64,000 bases of DNA from Planctomycetota bacterium (GTDB taxonomy: Bacteria; Planctomycetota; Planctomycetia; Pirellulales; Lacipirellulaceae). The stretch covers positions 62,001 to 126,000 of the forward strand of contig JAKOXH010000026.1 of NCBI GenBank assembly GCA_029781135.1, in the 5' to 3' direction. The notes below the pieces were generated by a model. It had not been told where the DNA came from, made no database searches, and worked only from the letters and a program-made list of their open reading frames with translations. Position 1 is the first letter of the stretch, and every line of letters begins with the position of its first letter. The position numbers and the translations under genes were made by a program. Positions 45,433 through 53,612 of the stretch are shown here, one piece after another.

Positions 45433-46722
45433 TCAATCAAATGCTAATCGATGGCGGCCATTTTGGAATGTGAGCTCGATCGGTTCGGGGTCGATCTCGC
45501 AAATGGGGTTGGCGGCGAGCTCGTCGTGCAGGTCTTCGCTGGCGTAGAGCGTTTCGAGATGGAGTGTGTTCGGGATGATGAGCCAGCCCTGTTCGCCGTA
45601 GCGGCCGATGAGTTTTTCAAACAGTTCCTCATCGTCGCGGAGCGTAGCGGGGATTTTGGCCCGGCCCATGTGCCCCGTCGTGAACGTGTTGAGGAACGTC
45701 TTCTGTTCGTCGATGGCGTCGCGGAGTTTGCGAGTGATGAAATCGGCCAGGCCGACGCCGATCGCGTTGCCGTGCGAGGCCTCGGCCAGCGTCAGCGCGG
45801 CGATGATGTGAATATCGGGCTTGGTGAGGTCTTCGCCATCGCGCACGCCGCGGTAGCCAATAACATTTGTGTCCATGCCGGTGCCGCTGTAGGTCTTGCC
45901 GATGGCATCGACCACCAGCACACGGATTTGGTCGAGCGGCAGCCGCGGGAAGTAACTGCGATGGCGTTCGAGCAGTTCGGGCTCGCGGCGAAGGATGTCG
46001 GCCGTCGGCACGGCATGGAGTTCGGCCGTTTGGTCGAAACCGTCTTCAAGAATCGCGAGGCCGGCCAGAATTTTGCCCGAGTCGATCACCACCTGGCCCA
46101 TTTCGAGGAGCATCGCCTTCATTTGCGGCGTGGGGGCTGAGTGAAAGGTGGTGGCCGACGGCGTTTTGCCCATGCCGACGACCATCATTTTCGTGAGGCC
46201 GCTTTGCACCGGGCCGGCAAAGCACGTGTGCAGCTTCACGCGATTGAGCACCAGCACGCCGGCCGACTCGTACGCGTGCCGATCCATCCACACTTCCTTG
46301 AATTTCGAATTTCGGATTTCGGATTTCGGATTAGCTTCTTTCAATCCGCAATCCGCAATCCGCAATCCGCAATCGCTCACTTCTCCCACCTTCACCACAT
46401 CCATCGACGCGCGGATCGGCATGCCCACCGCCTCTTCGGTAAGGCCGAGCGATTCGATCATCGCCCGCTGGCCGGCCGCCGTGCCGCCGTTATGCGAACC
46501 CATCGCGGGGAAGAGAAACGGCCGGGCGCCATGCTCGCGGAGCCACTCGCCCACGGCGCGCGTGATCGTGGCGATGTTGGCGATGCCGCGGCTACCGGCC
46601 GTGATGCCCACGTCGCCCCGCGGCACGATGAGGTGGAGACTATCCAACTGCGTGCGGACGGCCGCCCGCACATCGGCAATCGGATTCGACACGAGCTTCT
46701 GACGAACACGAAGGAATTTCAT
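45433..46722 (-). CDS. DUF2088 (LarA-like N-terminal) protein with an in-frame repeat element
   Basis: A 429-residue protein of the DUF2088/lactate-racemase-like family, with AMGSHNGGTAAGQRAMIESL and HTCFAGPVQSGLTKMMVVGM typical of the N-terminal domain. The ATG at 46722 is chosen because the upstream extension of the frame is repeat sequence. Residues about 116-141 (DCGLRIADCGLKEANPKSEI and following) are encoded by a folded heptad repeat element that interrupts an otherwise normal family sequence without breaking the frame. Whether the enzyme is active cannot be judged. No larB/larC genes are nearby. Confidence 0.8.
   Translation of the reverse strand: MKFLRVRQKLVSNPIADVRAAVRTQLDSLHLIVPRGDVGITAGSRGIANIATITRAVGEWLREHGARPFLFPAMGSHNGGTAAGQRAMIESLGLTEEAVGMPIRASMDVVKVGEVSDCGLRIADCGLKEANPKSEIRNSKFKEVWMDRHAYESAGVLVLNRVKLHTCFAGPVQSGLTKMMVVGMGKTPSATTFHSAPTPQMKAMLLEMGQVVIDSGKILAGLAILEDGFDQTAELHAVPTADILRREPELLERHRSYFPRLPLDQIRVLVVDAIGKTYSGTGMDTNVIGYRGVRDGEDLTKPDIHIIAALTLAEASHGNAIGVGLADFITRKLRDAIDEQKTFLNTFTTGHMGRAKIPATLRDDEELFEKLIGRYGEQGWLIIPNTLHLETLYASEDLHDELAANPICEIDPEPIELTFQNGRHRLAFD
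46300..46375. repeat. Folded tandem-repeat hairpin, unit GATTGCG/GATTTCG (period 7), inside a coding region
   Basis: On the + strand, GGATTTC units at 46300-46332 face CAATCCG units at 46343-46375 across a 10-base loop. There is one mismatch per heptad. The length keeps the host reading frame, and the heptad period gives a 7-residue period in the protein (DCGLRIA). Vocabulary matches the element at 50643. Confidence 0.9.
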
Positions 46723-46755
46723 GCTTCCATCATACAACATTGCCGGCGGCGCAGC

Positions 46756-46845
46756 GGCCCATTTAGCGTCGGCCGCCAGGCCGAATCTACCGCCGATAAA
46801 CCTGGCCCCACCGCATTCGGCGTCGCCGCCGACGCTAACGGCCGG
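46756..46845. repeat. Palindromic repeat, TTAGCGTCGGC...GCCGACGCTAA family
   Basis: The left arm ATTTAGCGTCGGCCGCCAGG pairs with CGGCGTCGCCGCCGACGCTA on the right. The same family forms the rplV-rpsC element at 54397. Confidence 0.78.
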
Positions 46846-46888
46846 GGGCCATGGCCGCAACTCGGAGCGGCCACGCCACGTCAACTCA

Positions 46889-46914
46889 CATGCCCACGCC
46901 GAGCCGTGGGCATG
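46889..46914. repeat. Perfect 10-bp palindrome CATGCCCACG/CGTGGGCATG
   Basis: Loop CCGAGC of six bases. CATGCCCACG also occurs inside the repeats at 4887 and 44286. Confidence 0.7.
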
Positions 46915-46934
46915 GCACCCCCACTTCCTTCATG

Positions 46935-47020
46935 GATCGAAGCTCGCAGCGCAAGCAAGAGCATGACGCGTCCCATCGGGCAACGCCCAACTCCCGTGCT
47001 CGCGCTGCGGGCTTCGATCG
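46935..47020. repeat. Palindromic repeat, GATCGAAGCTCGCAGCGC...
   Basis: GATCGAAGCTCGCAGCGC pairs with GCGCTGCGGGCTTCGATC with two mismatches, over a loop of about 50 bases. It ends just before the 3' end of the permease gene. Confidence 0.7.
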
Positions 47021-47037
47021 ATGCGATCTCAGTTCGT

Positions 47038-48489
47038 CTACACGAATTCAAGATTGAGCCAGGCACGCCGGGCGGAACGAATCGCCCAGATGCCGATGGC
47101 CGTCAAGGCGAAAACGATTGTCGCGAGAGTCGCGCTATTGATCGCTGCTTTCGATACCATCCAGGCAAACAGGGGTGGCAATAAGATCATCATGGCCGTC
47201 ATCGACACGACGATTCGCTTCGCCCGCGAAGGCCACGGCGAGACTCGGAGGCTGGCGCCAATCACGGCCAGCGTTGATGAAGCTGACAACAACAATAAAG
47301 CGAGGATTGTCCGAAATTCGAACGGCCGGCCAGCCATGGCCAAGACGACTCCCAGCGCGACATGCATCATCAGCCAGAGGACAATCGAGTTGCGAATGGA
47401 CGCGGCGAACAGGGCATTGATGAGCTGGTCGCGAGTTAGAGGCAGTAAGATCTCGTTGGCAATCCTCGGTCGGCGTTGGGCAAGCAATTCGCCGGCCATC
47501 ATGCCTGGCAAGATATTGCCGAATTGAACCAGAAACATCACGATGCCAGTATCACCGCCTTGCTGGGCAAGGACGCTAAATTGCGTCAAGAAGACCCCCA
47601 TACAGAGCATCATCGCGACGAAGAACAGGCCCGACACCTCGATCGGGGTCGCCTGCAAACCGTACGTTAGTATTCTCACCAAACCCAACATTCCTCCGCC
47701 GAAATAACCACCGAGCCGGCTGTGCCACCAGTCGCCTACTCCGCGAAGGAGCGAACTGCGCCGCACCTGATTGGCTACGATTCGTCGCTGTTCGATTGCT
47801 TCCGTGCTGGTTCGCCGGGCGAATAGCATTTGATAAGCATTTTGGTAATCGTCCATTTCCTCACGTAACCGACTCATTCGCCATATCCACGAACTTGCCA
47901 ACACTATTCCAAAGGCGACAATCGCCGCGTGTATCTTTACGTGCTGGACCGAATTGACAATCCACCAATCAAGTCCCCAGCTCGTCAGCAAACTGTAGAA
48001 CACGGCCAACGAAACCAATAACGGCGTGAAGCGACGCATATGTGAACCCCACAGGGCAGGCACGCCGATTGCCATAGCCAACGCGACCAACCCCAACGGC
48101 TCAAAGCCCGCTATTGGCGCCGCGAATAGCGGAAGCATTACCAAGAAGCTGAGCAGAATGCCGGCCAAAACGATTAGGTGGGCCGGCAAGAACTGGGGCG
48201 TCAGCCGAGCCCGCGAGTGTGCCAATTGCGATTTGGCCAGTCCAACCAGGAAAGGCACGGCCGCAAGCATCGGCATGCCGATGACAAACGCCATCGTCGG
48301 AGCACCATCACGCCTTGCATGTTGTGGACCCATCGACACAAGCATGTTCGGCACCATGATCAAGCCAAAGAACGCCATCCCGATCCATAGGTAGCGCTGC
48401 GTAACGTACGTCATGCAGACCTGTTTGATTTGCCGCAGTAACGTCGCCCAGTGCGGAGTGACAGTTACATTATTAGACGTGAGCGCCAT
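47038..48489 (-). CDS. ABC transporter permease (large, polytopic)
   Basis: A 483-residue membrane protein with about ten to twelve hydrophobic helices, for example WIGMAFFGLIMVPNMLVSM and HLIVLAGILLSFLVMLPLFA near the start and LALLLLSASSTLAVIG near the end. A cytoplasmic loop at about 215-270 is rich in R, E and Q. No sequence motif fixes the substrate. Its ATG lies inside the ATPase gene (17-base overlap), so the two are translationally coupled. It belongs to a GntR-ATPase-permease operon of the ytr type. Confidence 0.8.
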   Translation of the reverse strand: MALTSNNVTVTPHWATLLRQIKQVCMTYVTQRYLWIGMAFFGLIMVPNMLVSMGPQHARRDGAPTMAFVIGMPMLAAVPFLVGLAKSQLAHSRARLTPQFLPAHLIVLAGILLSFLVMLPLFAAPIAGFEPLGLVALAMAIGVPALWGSHMRRFTPLLVSLAVFYSLLTSWGLDWWIVNSVQHVKIHAAIVAFGIVLASSWIWRMSRLREEMDDYQNAYQMLFARRTSTEAIEQRRIVANQVRRSSLLRGVGDWWHSRLGGYFGGGMLGLVRILTYGLQATPIEVSGLFFVAMMLCMGVFLTQFSVLAQQGGDTGIVMFLVQFGNILPGMMAGELLAQRRPRIANEILLPLTRDQLINALFAASIRNSIVLWLMMHVALGVVLAMAGRPFEFRTILALLLLSASSTLAVIGASLRVSPWPSRAKRIVVSMTAMMILLPPLFAWMVSKAAINSATLATIVFALTAIGIWAIRSARRAWLNLEFV

Positions 48490-49363
48490 CGTGCATCTCC
48501 ACAAAGATTTCTTCGAGGTTGAGGTCGTTGACGGCGATGTCGGCGTCCCAGGTTTGGCGCATTTCGGCCACCAGCCGTTCGTCGAAGTTGGCGACGCTAA
48601 CCGTGGCGTGGCTGCCGGCCACCTCGCAGCGCAGCGCGCCGGGCACCGCAAAACTGGTGGGCAGGTCGTGGCGGGCCGTGAAGCGGAGTCGCTTCACGCG
48701 TTCCTTCAGCTCATCCAATTCGCCGAGGAAGCGGATTTTGCCGTCACCGAGAATGGCCACCCGCTGGGCAACTCGTTCGAGGTCGCTGGTGATGTGCGTG
48801 CTGAACAGGATCGTTTGCTGGCGGTCTTGCAGCAGCTCCAAGAGCGTTCGCAAGAATTGCCGGCGGGCCGAAGGGTCGAGGCTGGCTACCGGCTCATCGA
48901 GCACCAGGAACTCCGGCTGATGGCCCAGGGCGAGGACGATTCCGACCGTCTGCAACTGGCCGGTCGAGAGCGAGCCAATGCGATCTTCCAGCGGCACGTG
49001 CCAGCGCTCGCACAGCGTTTGCACGAACGCGTGATTCCAGCGTTCGTAAAAGGCGGCCGTGTAGGCGAGCACCTGTCGCACGCGCATCCACGGGTAGCTC
49101 GTCACTTCCTGCGGTACGTAACCCAAGCGGGCTTTGGCGGCGGCCGAGAGGTTCCACGAATCCTCGCCAAAAACCATGATGTTGCCCGACGTGGGCCGCA
49201 GCAAGCCGAGGGCACATTTAATGAGCGTCGTCTTGCCGCTGCCGTTCGCTCCGAGCAGGCCAAGGACCGTGCCGGGTTCGACGGCGAGGTCGATTCCTCG
49301 CAGCACCTCCTTGTTGCCGAAAATCTTCTGCAATTGGGCAACGCGTAGCACAGGTTCGTTCAT
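48473..49363 (-). CDS. ABC transporter ATP-binding protein
   Basis: A 296-residue ATPase: Walker A LLGANGSGKTT, Q-loop YVPQEVTSYPW, signature LSTGQLQTVGI (glutamine-threonine variant of LSGGQ), Walker B LVLDEPVASLD and the switch histidine in FSTHIT. The C-terminal 90 residues are an extra domain typical of drug or peptide exporters. It lies 38 bases downstream of the GntR gene and overlaps the permease gene. Confidence 0.9.
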   Translation of the reverse strand: MNEPVLRVAQLQKIFGNKEVLRGIDLAVEPGTVLGLLGANGSGKTTLIKCALGLLRPTSGNIMVFGEDSWNLSAAAKARLGYVPQEVTSYPWMRVRQVLAYTAAFYERWNHAFVQTLCERWHVPLEDRIGSLSTGQLQTVGIVLALGHQPEFLVLDEPVASLDPSARRQFLRTLLELLQDRQQTILFSTHITSDLERVAQRVAILGDGKIRFLGELDELKERVKRLRFTARHDLPTSFAVPGALRCEVAGSHATVSVANFDERLVAEMRQTWDADIAVNDLNLEEIFVEMHDGAHV

Positions 49364-49401
49364 GGTTGTTGGTCCTTTAAGGTACGATCCGAGATCGGCA
49401 G

Positions 49402-49476
49402 CTACGTAGCGACGGGCGGCCCGCCTGTCGCCTTCTTTTCTGGATCGGTGACAGGCGAGCCGCCTGTCACTACGTC
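49402..49476. repeat. Palindromic repeat, GTGACAGGCGNGCCGCCTGTC, providing the GntR C-terminus
   Basis: The left arm CTACGTAGCGACGGGCGGCC pairs with GCGAGCCGCCTGTCACTACG. Each arm contains a smaller GACAGGCGG/CCGCCTGTC stem. The GntR stop codon (CTA on +) is at its edge. Confidence 0.82.
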
Positions 49477-49869
49477 GGATTGCGTTTTCTGTAATAAGGA
49501 GAGAATGACTTCGCGGATTTGCTGGGAATCGAGGCCGAGTTGTCGAGCGCGGTGCAGGGCAGGTTCGATCGTGGTGCGGAACTGGGCTTTGCGGTCGTCC
49601 AGCGAGCCGTTTTCCGAGGGGGGCAGCACCTGCATGCCGAGGCCGCGGGCCCGTTTCACGACGCCTTCGATTTCCAGCCTGGAATAGGCTTTGCTGACGG
49701 TCATGGGGTTGACCGCGGCATTTTGGGCAACTTGCCGAACACTGGGGAGGAGGTCCCCCTCGCGGAGGGTTCCGCCGGCGACCATGGCATGGACCTGATC
49801 GACGATTTGCCGGTAGATCGGCACGCCGGAGTTGGGGTTGATCTCAAAAATAGCGGGTGTTTCGACCAT
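49402..49869 (-). CDS. GntR family regulator, YtrA subgroup
   Basis: A 155-residue repressor. The winged HTH (about 10-80) has GVPIYRQIVDQVHAMVAGG, LPSVRQVAQNAAVNPMTVSK and YSRLEIEGVVKRARGLGM. The short C-terminal dimerisation helices are YtrA-like, and YtrA regulators head ABC exporter operons. The last 24 residues (VVTGGSPVTDPEKKATGGPP and following) are encoded by a palindromic repeat at 49402-49476 and replace the usual end. The ATG abuts the operator palindrome, so there is no room for a Shine-Dalgarno. Confidence 0.9.
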   Translation of the reverse strand: MVETPAIFEINPNSGVPIYRQIVDQVHAMVAGGTLREGDLLPSVRQVAQNAAVNPMTVSKAYSRLEIEGVVKRARGLGMQVLPPSENGSLDDRKAQFRTTIEPALHRARQLGLDSQQIREVILSLLQKTQSDVVTGGSPVTDPEKKATGGPPVAT

Positions 49870-49891
49870 GTGTATTACTATAGTAATACAC
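49870..49891 (-). promoter_or_regulatory. YtrA-type operator adjoining the start codon
   Basis: A perfect 22-bp palindrome, half-site GTGTATTACTA followed by its complement, lies immediately next to the GntR ATG. It covers the -10 and the expected transcription start. Confidence 0.85.
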
Positions 49892-49908
49892 TAGGAATCG
49901 ATTGTCAA
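49880..49908 (-). promoter_or_regulatory. Promoter of the GntR-ABC operon
   Basis: On the minus strand TTGACA (49908-49903), 17 bases, then TACTAT (49885-49880). The start of transcription would fall within about three bases of the ATG, which predicts a leaderless mRNA. Confidence 0.7.
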
Positions 49909-49956
49909 GGGATCCTTTGGCGGGGCTTGATCTCGGTCAGCACATAAGACGTTTTC

Positions 49957-50026
49957 GTTTAACCCGGAGCCAACGGCGACGGAGCATTTTGCTCGTAATG
50001 CCGTCGCCGTTGGCTCCGGGTTAAAC
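49957..50026. repeat. Near-perfect inverted repeat, GTTTAACCCGGAGCCAACGG
   Basis: 26 bases at 49957 pair exactly with 50001-50026, then AGCATT/AATG continue imperfectly around a short loop GCTC. It is the best-paired member of the dispersed family that also occurs at 40912. Confidence 0.85.
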
Positions 50027-50172
50027 AATTCAGCCGCACTCGGGTGCGGCATAACCTGCCGATAAACGGGAGATATTTCCTGTCGGCATAGTGAAATTTC
50101 CGCACACAAATCGCGTGCGTTTCGCTCGGCAAACTCGCGCGAAGAATTTTGCACCGAAACGATTCGATGCAG

Positions 50173-50202
50173 TTGACAGTGTTTTGCAAGTGGCTGTATC
50201 AT
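50173..50202 (+). promoter_or_regulatory. Promoter of the S10-spc operon
   Basis: TTGACA, 18 bases, then TATCAT. The mRNA would have a leader of about 107 bases. Confidence 0.7.
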
Positions 50203-50209
50203 CGCTAGT

Positions 50210-50262
50210 TCCCCACGAGTTGGCGTGGCAGCGTGAGTTGCATTTCTTTCGCTGGGGAAGCG
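50210..50262 (+). promoter_or_regulatory. Structured leader of rpsJ
   Basis: TTCCCCA pairs with TGGGGAA, and CCACG with CGTGG inside it, directly after the predicted transcription start. In E. coli the S10 leader is regulated by L4. Whether this leader does the same is not known. Confidence 0.4.
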
Positions 50263-50316
50263 GTTTTTTCGGCTGTTTGATAACTAGCGCCGGTGGCGGC
50301 TTGGGGAAGTTCACAC

Positions 50317-50640
50317 GTGGCAACTTCAAAGGAAATCATTCGCATCCGGATGGAAGCGTACGATCACTCGGTGCTGGATCAGAGCGCGGCGGAAATCGTC
50401 GATACGGCGAAGCGCACGAATTCGGTGGTTCACGGGCCCATTCCCTTGCCGACGCGAATCGAGCGCTACACCGTGTTGCGCAGCCCGCACGTCGATAAGA
50501 AGTCGCGGCAGCAGTTTGAAATCCGCACGCACAAGCGGCTGATCGATATCGTCCAGGCGACGGCCAAGACGATCGAAGCGCTCAACAAGCTGAGCCTGCC
50601 AGCCGGTGTCGATATCAAGATCAAGGCAACGAGTGGGTGA
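50317..50640 (+). CDS. rpsJ: 30S ribosomal protein S10
   Basis: uS10, 107 residues, is a 30S head protein and NusG partner (NusE). [20 protein letters not shown] and [20 protein letters not shown] are characteristic. A GTG start at 50317 is chosen because it gives the normal N-terminus. GGGGA lies about 11 bases upstream. First gene of the S10 block. Confidence 0.95.
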   Translation: MATSKEIIRIRMEAYDHSVLDQSAAEIVDTAKRTNSVVHGPIPLPTRIERYTVLRSPHVDKKSRQQFEIRTHKRLIDIVQATAKTIEALNKLSLPAGVDIKIKATSG

Positions 50641-50642
50641 TA

Positions 50643-50720
50643 GCGATTGCGGATTTACGATTTCAGATTTCGGATTGAATGAAGGGATCCGCAATCCCAA
50701 ATCCACAATCCGAAATTGTG
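50643..50720. repeat. Folded tandem-repeat hairpin, unit GATTGCG (period 7)
   Basis: The left arm GCGATTGCGGATTTACGATT (from 50643, five heptads) faces CCGCAATCCCAAATCCACAA (from 50689) over a loop of about 8 bases. It lies between rpsJ and rplC. Another 80 bases with GC-rich repeat sequence follow before rplC. Confidence 0.88.
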
Positions 50721-50807
50721 AGTTGCAACAAGCATGATTGGATGACCGGTGGGTAAGCGGGGCGGCAGCCCTTGTCTCCCGCCGGACAAATGACAAGGTA
50801 CACTCCG

Positions 50808-51494
50808 ATGGCAATTGGAATACTCGGCCGCAAGGTCGGGATGACGCAACTCTACGATGAGGCGGGGCAGGTGGTCCCGGTGACGGTCATCGAGGCCGGC
50901 CCGTGCGACGTGCTGCAAGTTCGCACCGTGGAGCGAGATGGTTACGAAGCCGTCCAATTGGGCTTCGCAAATTTGCCCCGCCGGTCGGCGAGCAAGAGTG
51001 TACGTGGTCATGTTGCCAAGCTCGACAGCAAACGCTCGAAGCGGCGCTCTTCGGGCGGCGTCGAGCTCGTCGCCAAGGCGGGTTGCGAACCCAAACGATT
51101 CATTCGTGAAATCCGCGGTGCGGCCGGTGAATTGGCGGTCGGCGGCCAGGTGAAAGTCGAGGCCCTCGCGAACGTGAAGGCGGTCGATATCACGGGCATC
51201 TCCCGAGGTCGCGGTTTTTCAGGCGCCATTCGGCGGCATAATTTCTCTGGTCAACGGGCCACGCACGGTGTGAAGAAGTGTCACCGGGCGCTCGGCGGCA
51301 CCGGTGCCAGCGCGTTTCCCAGCCGCGTGGTGAAGGGAAAGCGGATGCCGGGCCAGTATGGCGCCGCGACCACGACCGTGCGGAATCAAAAATTGGTGAA
51401 GGTGGATGCGGAAAACAACCTGCTGCTCGTGCTGGGCGCCGTGCCTGGCCCGAAAGGCGGCTACGTTGTCATCCGCGAAACGAACATGGTGTAA
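50808..51494 (+). CDS. rplC: 50S ribosomal protein L3
   Basis: uL3, 228 residues, initiates 50S assembly. GILGRKVGMTQLYDEAGQVV at the start and RHNFSGQRATHGVKKCHRA, the central loop reaching the peptidyl-transferase centre, are present. The ATG at 50808 gives the normal N-terminus. A start 36 bases upstream is less likely. Confidence 0.97.
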   Translation: MAIGILGRKVGMTQLYDEAGQVVPVTVIEAGPCDVLQVRTVERDGYEAVQLGFANLPRRSASKSVRGHVAKLDSKRSKRRSSGGVELVAKAGCEPKRFIREIRGAAGELAVGGQVKVEALANVKAVDITGISRGRGFSGAIRRHNFSGQRATHGVKKCHRALGGTGASAFPSRVVKGKRMPGQYGAATTTVRNQKLVKVDAENNLLLVLGAVPGPKGGYVVIRETNMV

Positions 51495-51580
51495 GGCGTT
51501 AGGGGTTAGTCGTTAGGCGTTAGGAAGAAGTCTTGCTGACGGTTCACGACTAACGACTAATAGCTAACGACTAACGACTA
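51495..51580. repeat. Folded tandem-repeat hairpin, unit TTAGTCG (period 7)
   Basis: Left arm GGCGTTAGGGGTTAGTCGTT (from 51495), right arm CGACTAACGACTAATAGCTA (from 51548). The element starts one base after the rplC stop and ends five bases before the rplD ATG. Confidence 0.92.
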
Positions 51581-51585
51581 CGAAC

Positions 51586-52251
51586 ATGCCCAAGCTTACG
51601 GTTTTCGATCGCAAGGGAAATAAAGTGGGGACGTACAACGTCGAGCCCACCGATTTCGCTCCGCGCATCAATAAGCAACTGTTGCACGACGCGGTCGTGA
51701 TGTACCAGGCGAACTTGCGGCAGGGCTCGCACCAGACCAAGTCGCGCGGGATGGTGGCCGGCTCGACCAAGAAGATGTATCGCCAAAAGGGCACTGGTAA
51801 CGCCCGTGCTGGTCATAAGCGGAGCGGTATTCGCCGTGGCGGCGGTCACATTCACCGCATCCACAATCGCGATTACTCGTATCGTTTGCCGCGCAAGGCG
51901 CTGCAGACGGCCACGCGGATGGCGCTCGCGGCCAAGGTTCGCGATGATGAACTGATCGTCATCGATGAGCTCGCACTGGCCGAAGCACGCACCAAGGACA
52001 TGGTCGCCATTTTGAAGCACCTCGATCACAAGCAGGGTGATTCACTGTTGGTGACCACGGAAAAGCATGACACGAATGTGTTCCGAAGTGCGCGCAACAT
52101 CGCGGGTGTGTCGGTATCGCCGGCTGGCGACTTGAACGCCCTGAGTGTGTTGTCGTCGCGACGGCTGCTCGTGACGAAGGCGGCGCTCGATTCGCTGGTC
52201 GAATCGGCGAAGAAGAATGGTAGTCGCGCAAAGCAAGCGTTGAACGCATAG
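51586..52251 (+). CDS. rplD: 50S ribosomal protein L4
   Basis: uL4, 221 residues, binds domain I of 23S rRNA and lines the exit tunnel. The extended loop QKGTGNARAGHKRSGIRRGG is present. In E. coli L4 also represses the S10 operon. No Shine-Dalgarno precedes the ATG (CGACTACGAAC). Confidence 0.97.
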   Translation: MPKLTVFDRKGNKVGTYNVEPTDFAPRINKQLLHDAVVMYQANLRQGSHQTKSRGMVAGSTKKMYRQKGTGNARAGHKRSGIRRGGGHIHRIHNRDYSYRLPRKALQTATRMALAAKVRDDELIVIDELALAEARTKDMVAILKHLDHKQGDSLLVTTEKHDTNVFRSARNIAGVSVSPAGDLNALSVLSSRRLLVTKAALDSLVESAKKNGSRAKQALNA

Positions 52252-52260
52252 TTAAGAAAA

Positions 52261-52312
52261 TAGCCGCGACGCTACGCGTCGCCGGAACCTGCGATGCGTA
52301 GCATCGCGGCTA
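52261..52312. repeat. Palindromic repeat, TAGCCGCGACGCTACGCGTC/GCGATGCGTAGCATCGCGGC
   Basis: Two 22-base arms pair with two mismatches over a loop of eight bases, and each arm is also near-palindromic by itself. It fills the rplD-rplW junction. This family lacks the heptad structure. Confidence 0.85.
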
Positions 52313-52340
52313 ACGGGTTTTGCACTGAAGGTTTGTTATC

Positions 52341-52655
52341 ATGCCACGTGCCGTACCACAAACGACGAAGATCGTGCTCGAGCCGCACCAGATCATTCTG
52401 CGGCCGCTCGTGACGGAAAAAGGTATGCACCGTTCGACGCGGAACAACGCCTACGCGTTCGAGGTCCATCGTTTGGCCACGAAGGCGGATGTCCGCCGTG
52501 CCGTGCATGACTTGTTCAATGTGACCGTGTTGCGGGTCCACACGCAAACTCGCAAAGGCAAGCCCCGTCGCACGAAGGCCCAATTTGCCCGCACGGCCGC
52601 ATGGAAAAAAGCCATCGTGACCTTGGACAAAGAACACAGGATTGATTTCTTTTAA
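52341..52655 (+). CDS. rplW: 50S ribosomal protein L23
   Basis: uL23, 104 residues, lies at the tunnel exit and docks trigger factor and SRP. QIILRPLVTEKGMHRSTRNN and TVLRVHTQTRKGKPRRTKAQ are typical. GAAGG precedes the ATG by about 10 bases. Confidence 0.95.
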   Translation: MPRAVPQTTKIVLEPHQIILRPLVTEKGMHRSTRNNAYAFEVHRLATKADVRRAVHDLFNVTVLRVHTQTRKGKPRRTKAQFARTAAWKKAIVTLDKEHRIDFF

Positions 52656-52662
52656 GAAGGAT

Positions 52663-52736
52663 GAGGGTCGAGGGTTGAGGGTCGAGGGCCAGAGCAAAGA
52701 ATTTGGCCCTCGACCCTCGACCCTTAGCCTTCGACC
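52663..52736. repeat. Folded tandem-repeat hairpin, unit GAGGGTC (period 7)
   Basis: Left arm GAGGGTCGAGGGTTGAGGGT (from 52663), right arm TGGCCCTCGACCCTCGACCC (from 52704), loop of about 12 bases. It ends six bases before the rplB ATG. Confidence 0.92.
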
Positions 52737-52742
52737 AACGAC

Positions 52743-53606
52743 ATGGGTATTCGCAAATACAATCCGACTTCGCCGGGGCGTCGTGGCGCTACGGTCAGCG
52801 ATTTCGCGGAACTGACCAAGGGCGCCAAGCCCGAGAAATCGCTCCTGCGCCCGAAGACCAGAACGAGTGGTCGTAATAACCAGGGTAAGATCACGTCGCG
52901 GTTTCGTGGCGGCGGTCATAAGCGGCAGTATCGGCTGATCGACTTCCGTCGCAACAAGGACGGCATTCCGGCCCGCGTCGATTCAATCCAATACGATCCG
53001 AACCGCTCGGCGCGCATCGCGTTGTTGAAGTATGTGGATGGCGAAAAGCGATACATCGTTGCCCCGCACGGCCTCAAGGCTGGCGACACGGTGATGAGCG
53101 GTGCCGATGCCCCGCCGAACGTGGGCAACTGCTTGCCGCTGACGAAGATTCCGCTGGGGACGACGATCCACAACATCGAACTACAAGCCGGCCGCGGCGG
53201 TACGTTGTGCCGTAGTGCCGGTACGAGCGCGACGCTCATGGCCCGCGAGGCCACTTGGGCTCAGATCTCGCTGCCCAGCGGCGAAATTCGCCGTATTCCC
53301 TCGGCTTGCCGGGCGACGATCGGCGCGACGGGTAATCCTGATCGCATGGCGATCGTGTGGGGCAAGGCCGGACGGCGGCGGTGGTTGGGTCGCAAGCCAC
53401 ATAACCGCGGTACGGCGATGAACCCAATCGACCATCCGCACGGTGGTGGTGAAGGTCGTACCAAGGGCGGCCGGCACCCGGTGAGCCCCTGGGGCAAAAG
53501 TGCCAAGGGCGGCATGACGCGGGATCGTCGTAAGGCGTCGAACAAGGCAATCATCCGGCGCCGTCGCAGCCGACGGTATGGCGTACAGAAACTGGTAACA
53601 AAGTAG
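52743..53606 (+). CDS. rplB: 50S ribosomal protein L2
   Basis: uL2, 287 residues, is needed for subunit association and peptidyl transfer. [20 protein letters not shown] near the start and the C-terminal [20 protein letters not shown], with its conserved histidine, are present. Upstream sequence is repeat arm without Shine-Dalgarno. Confidence 0.97.
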   Translation: MGIRKYNPTSPGRRGATVSDFAELTKGAKPEKSLLRPKTRTSGRNNQGKITSRFRGGGHKRQYRLIDFRRNKDGIPARVDSIQYDPNRSARIALLKYVDGEKRYIVAPHGLKAGDTVMSGADAPPNVGNCLPLTKIPLGTTIHNIELQAGRGGTLCRSAGTSATLMAREATWAQISLPSGEIRRIPSACRATIGATGNPDRMAIVWGKAGRRRWLGRKPHNRGTAMNPIDHPHGGGEGRTKGGRHPVSPWGKSAKGGMTRDRRKASNKAIIRRRRSRRYGVQKLVTK

Positions 53607-53612
53607 GTGTAA

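Larger units (their letters stand above)
46723..47037. other. 315-base gap packed with dispersed repeats
   Basis: Three repeat palindromes (46756-46845, 46889-46914, 46935-47020) fill the space between the DUF2088 start and the end of the permease gene. No coding frame is supported. Confidence 0.6.
49892..50316. other. 425-base divergent region before the S10 operon
   Basis: It holds the GntR promoter, the perfect repeat at 49957-50026 and the rpsJ promoter and leader. No gene is supported. Adenine- and thymine-rich stretches around 50090-50180 differ from the flanking coding DNA. Confidence 0.55.
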
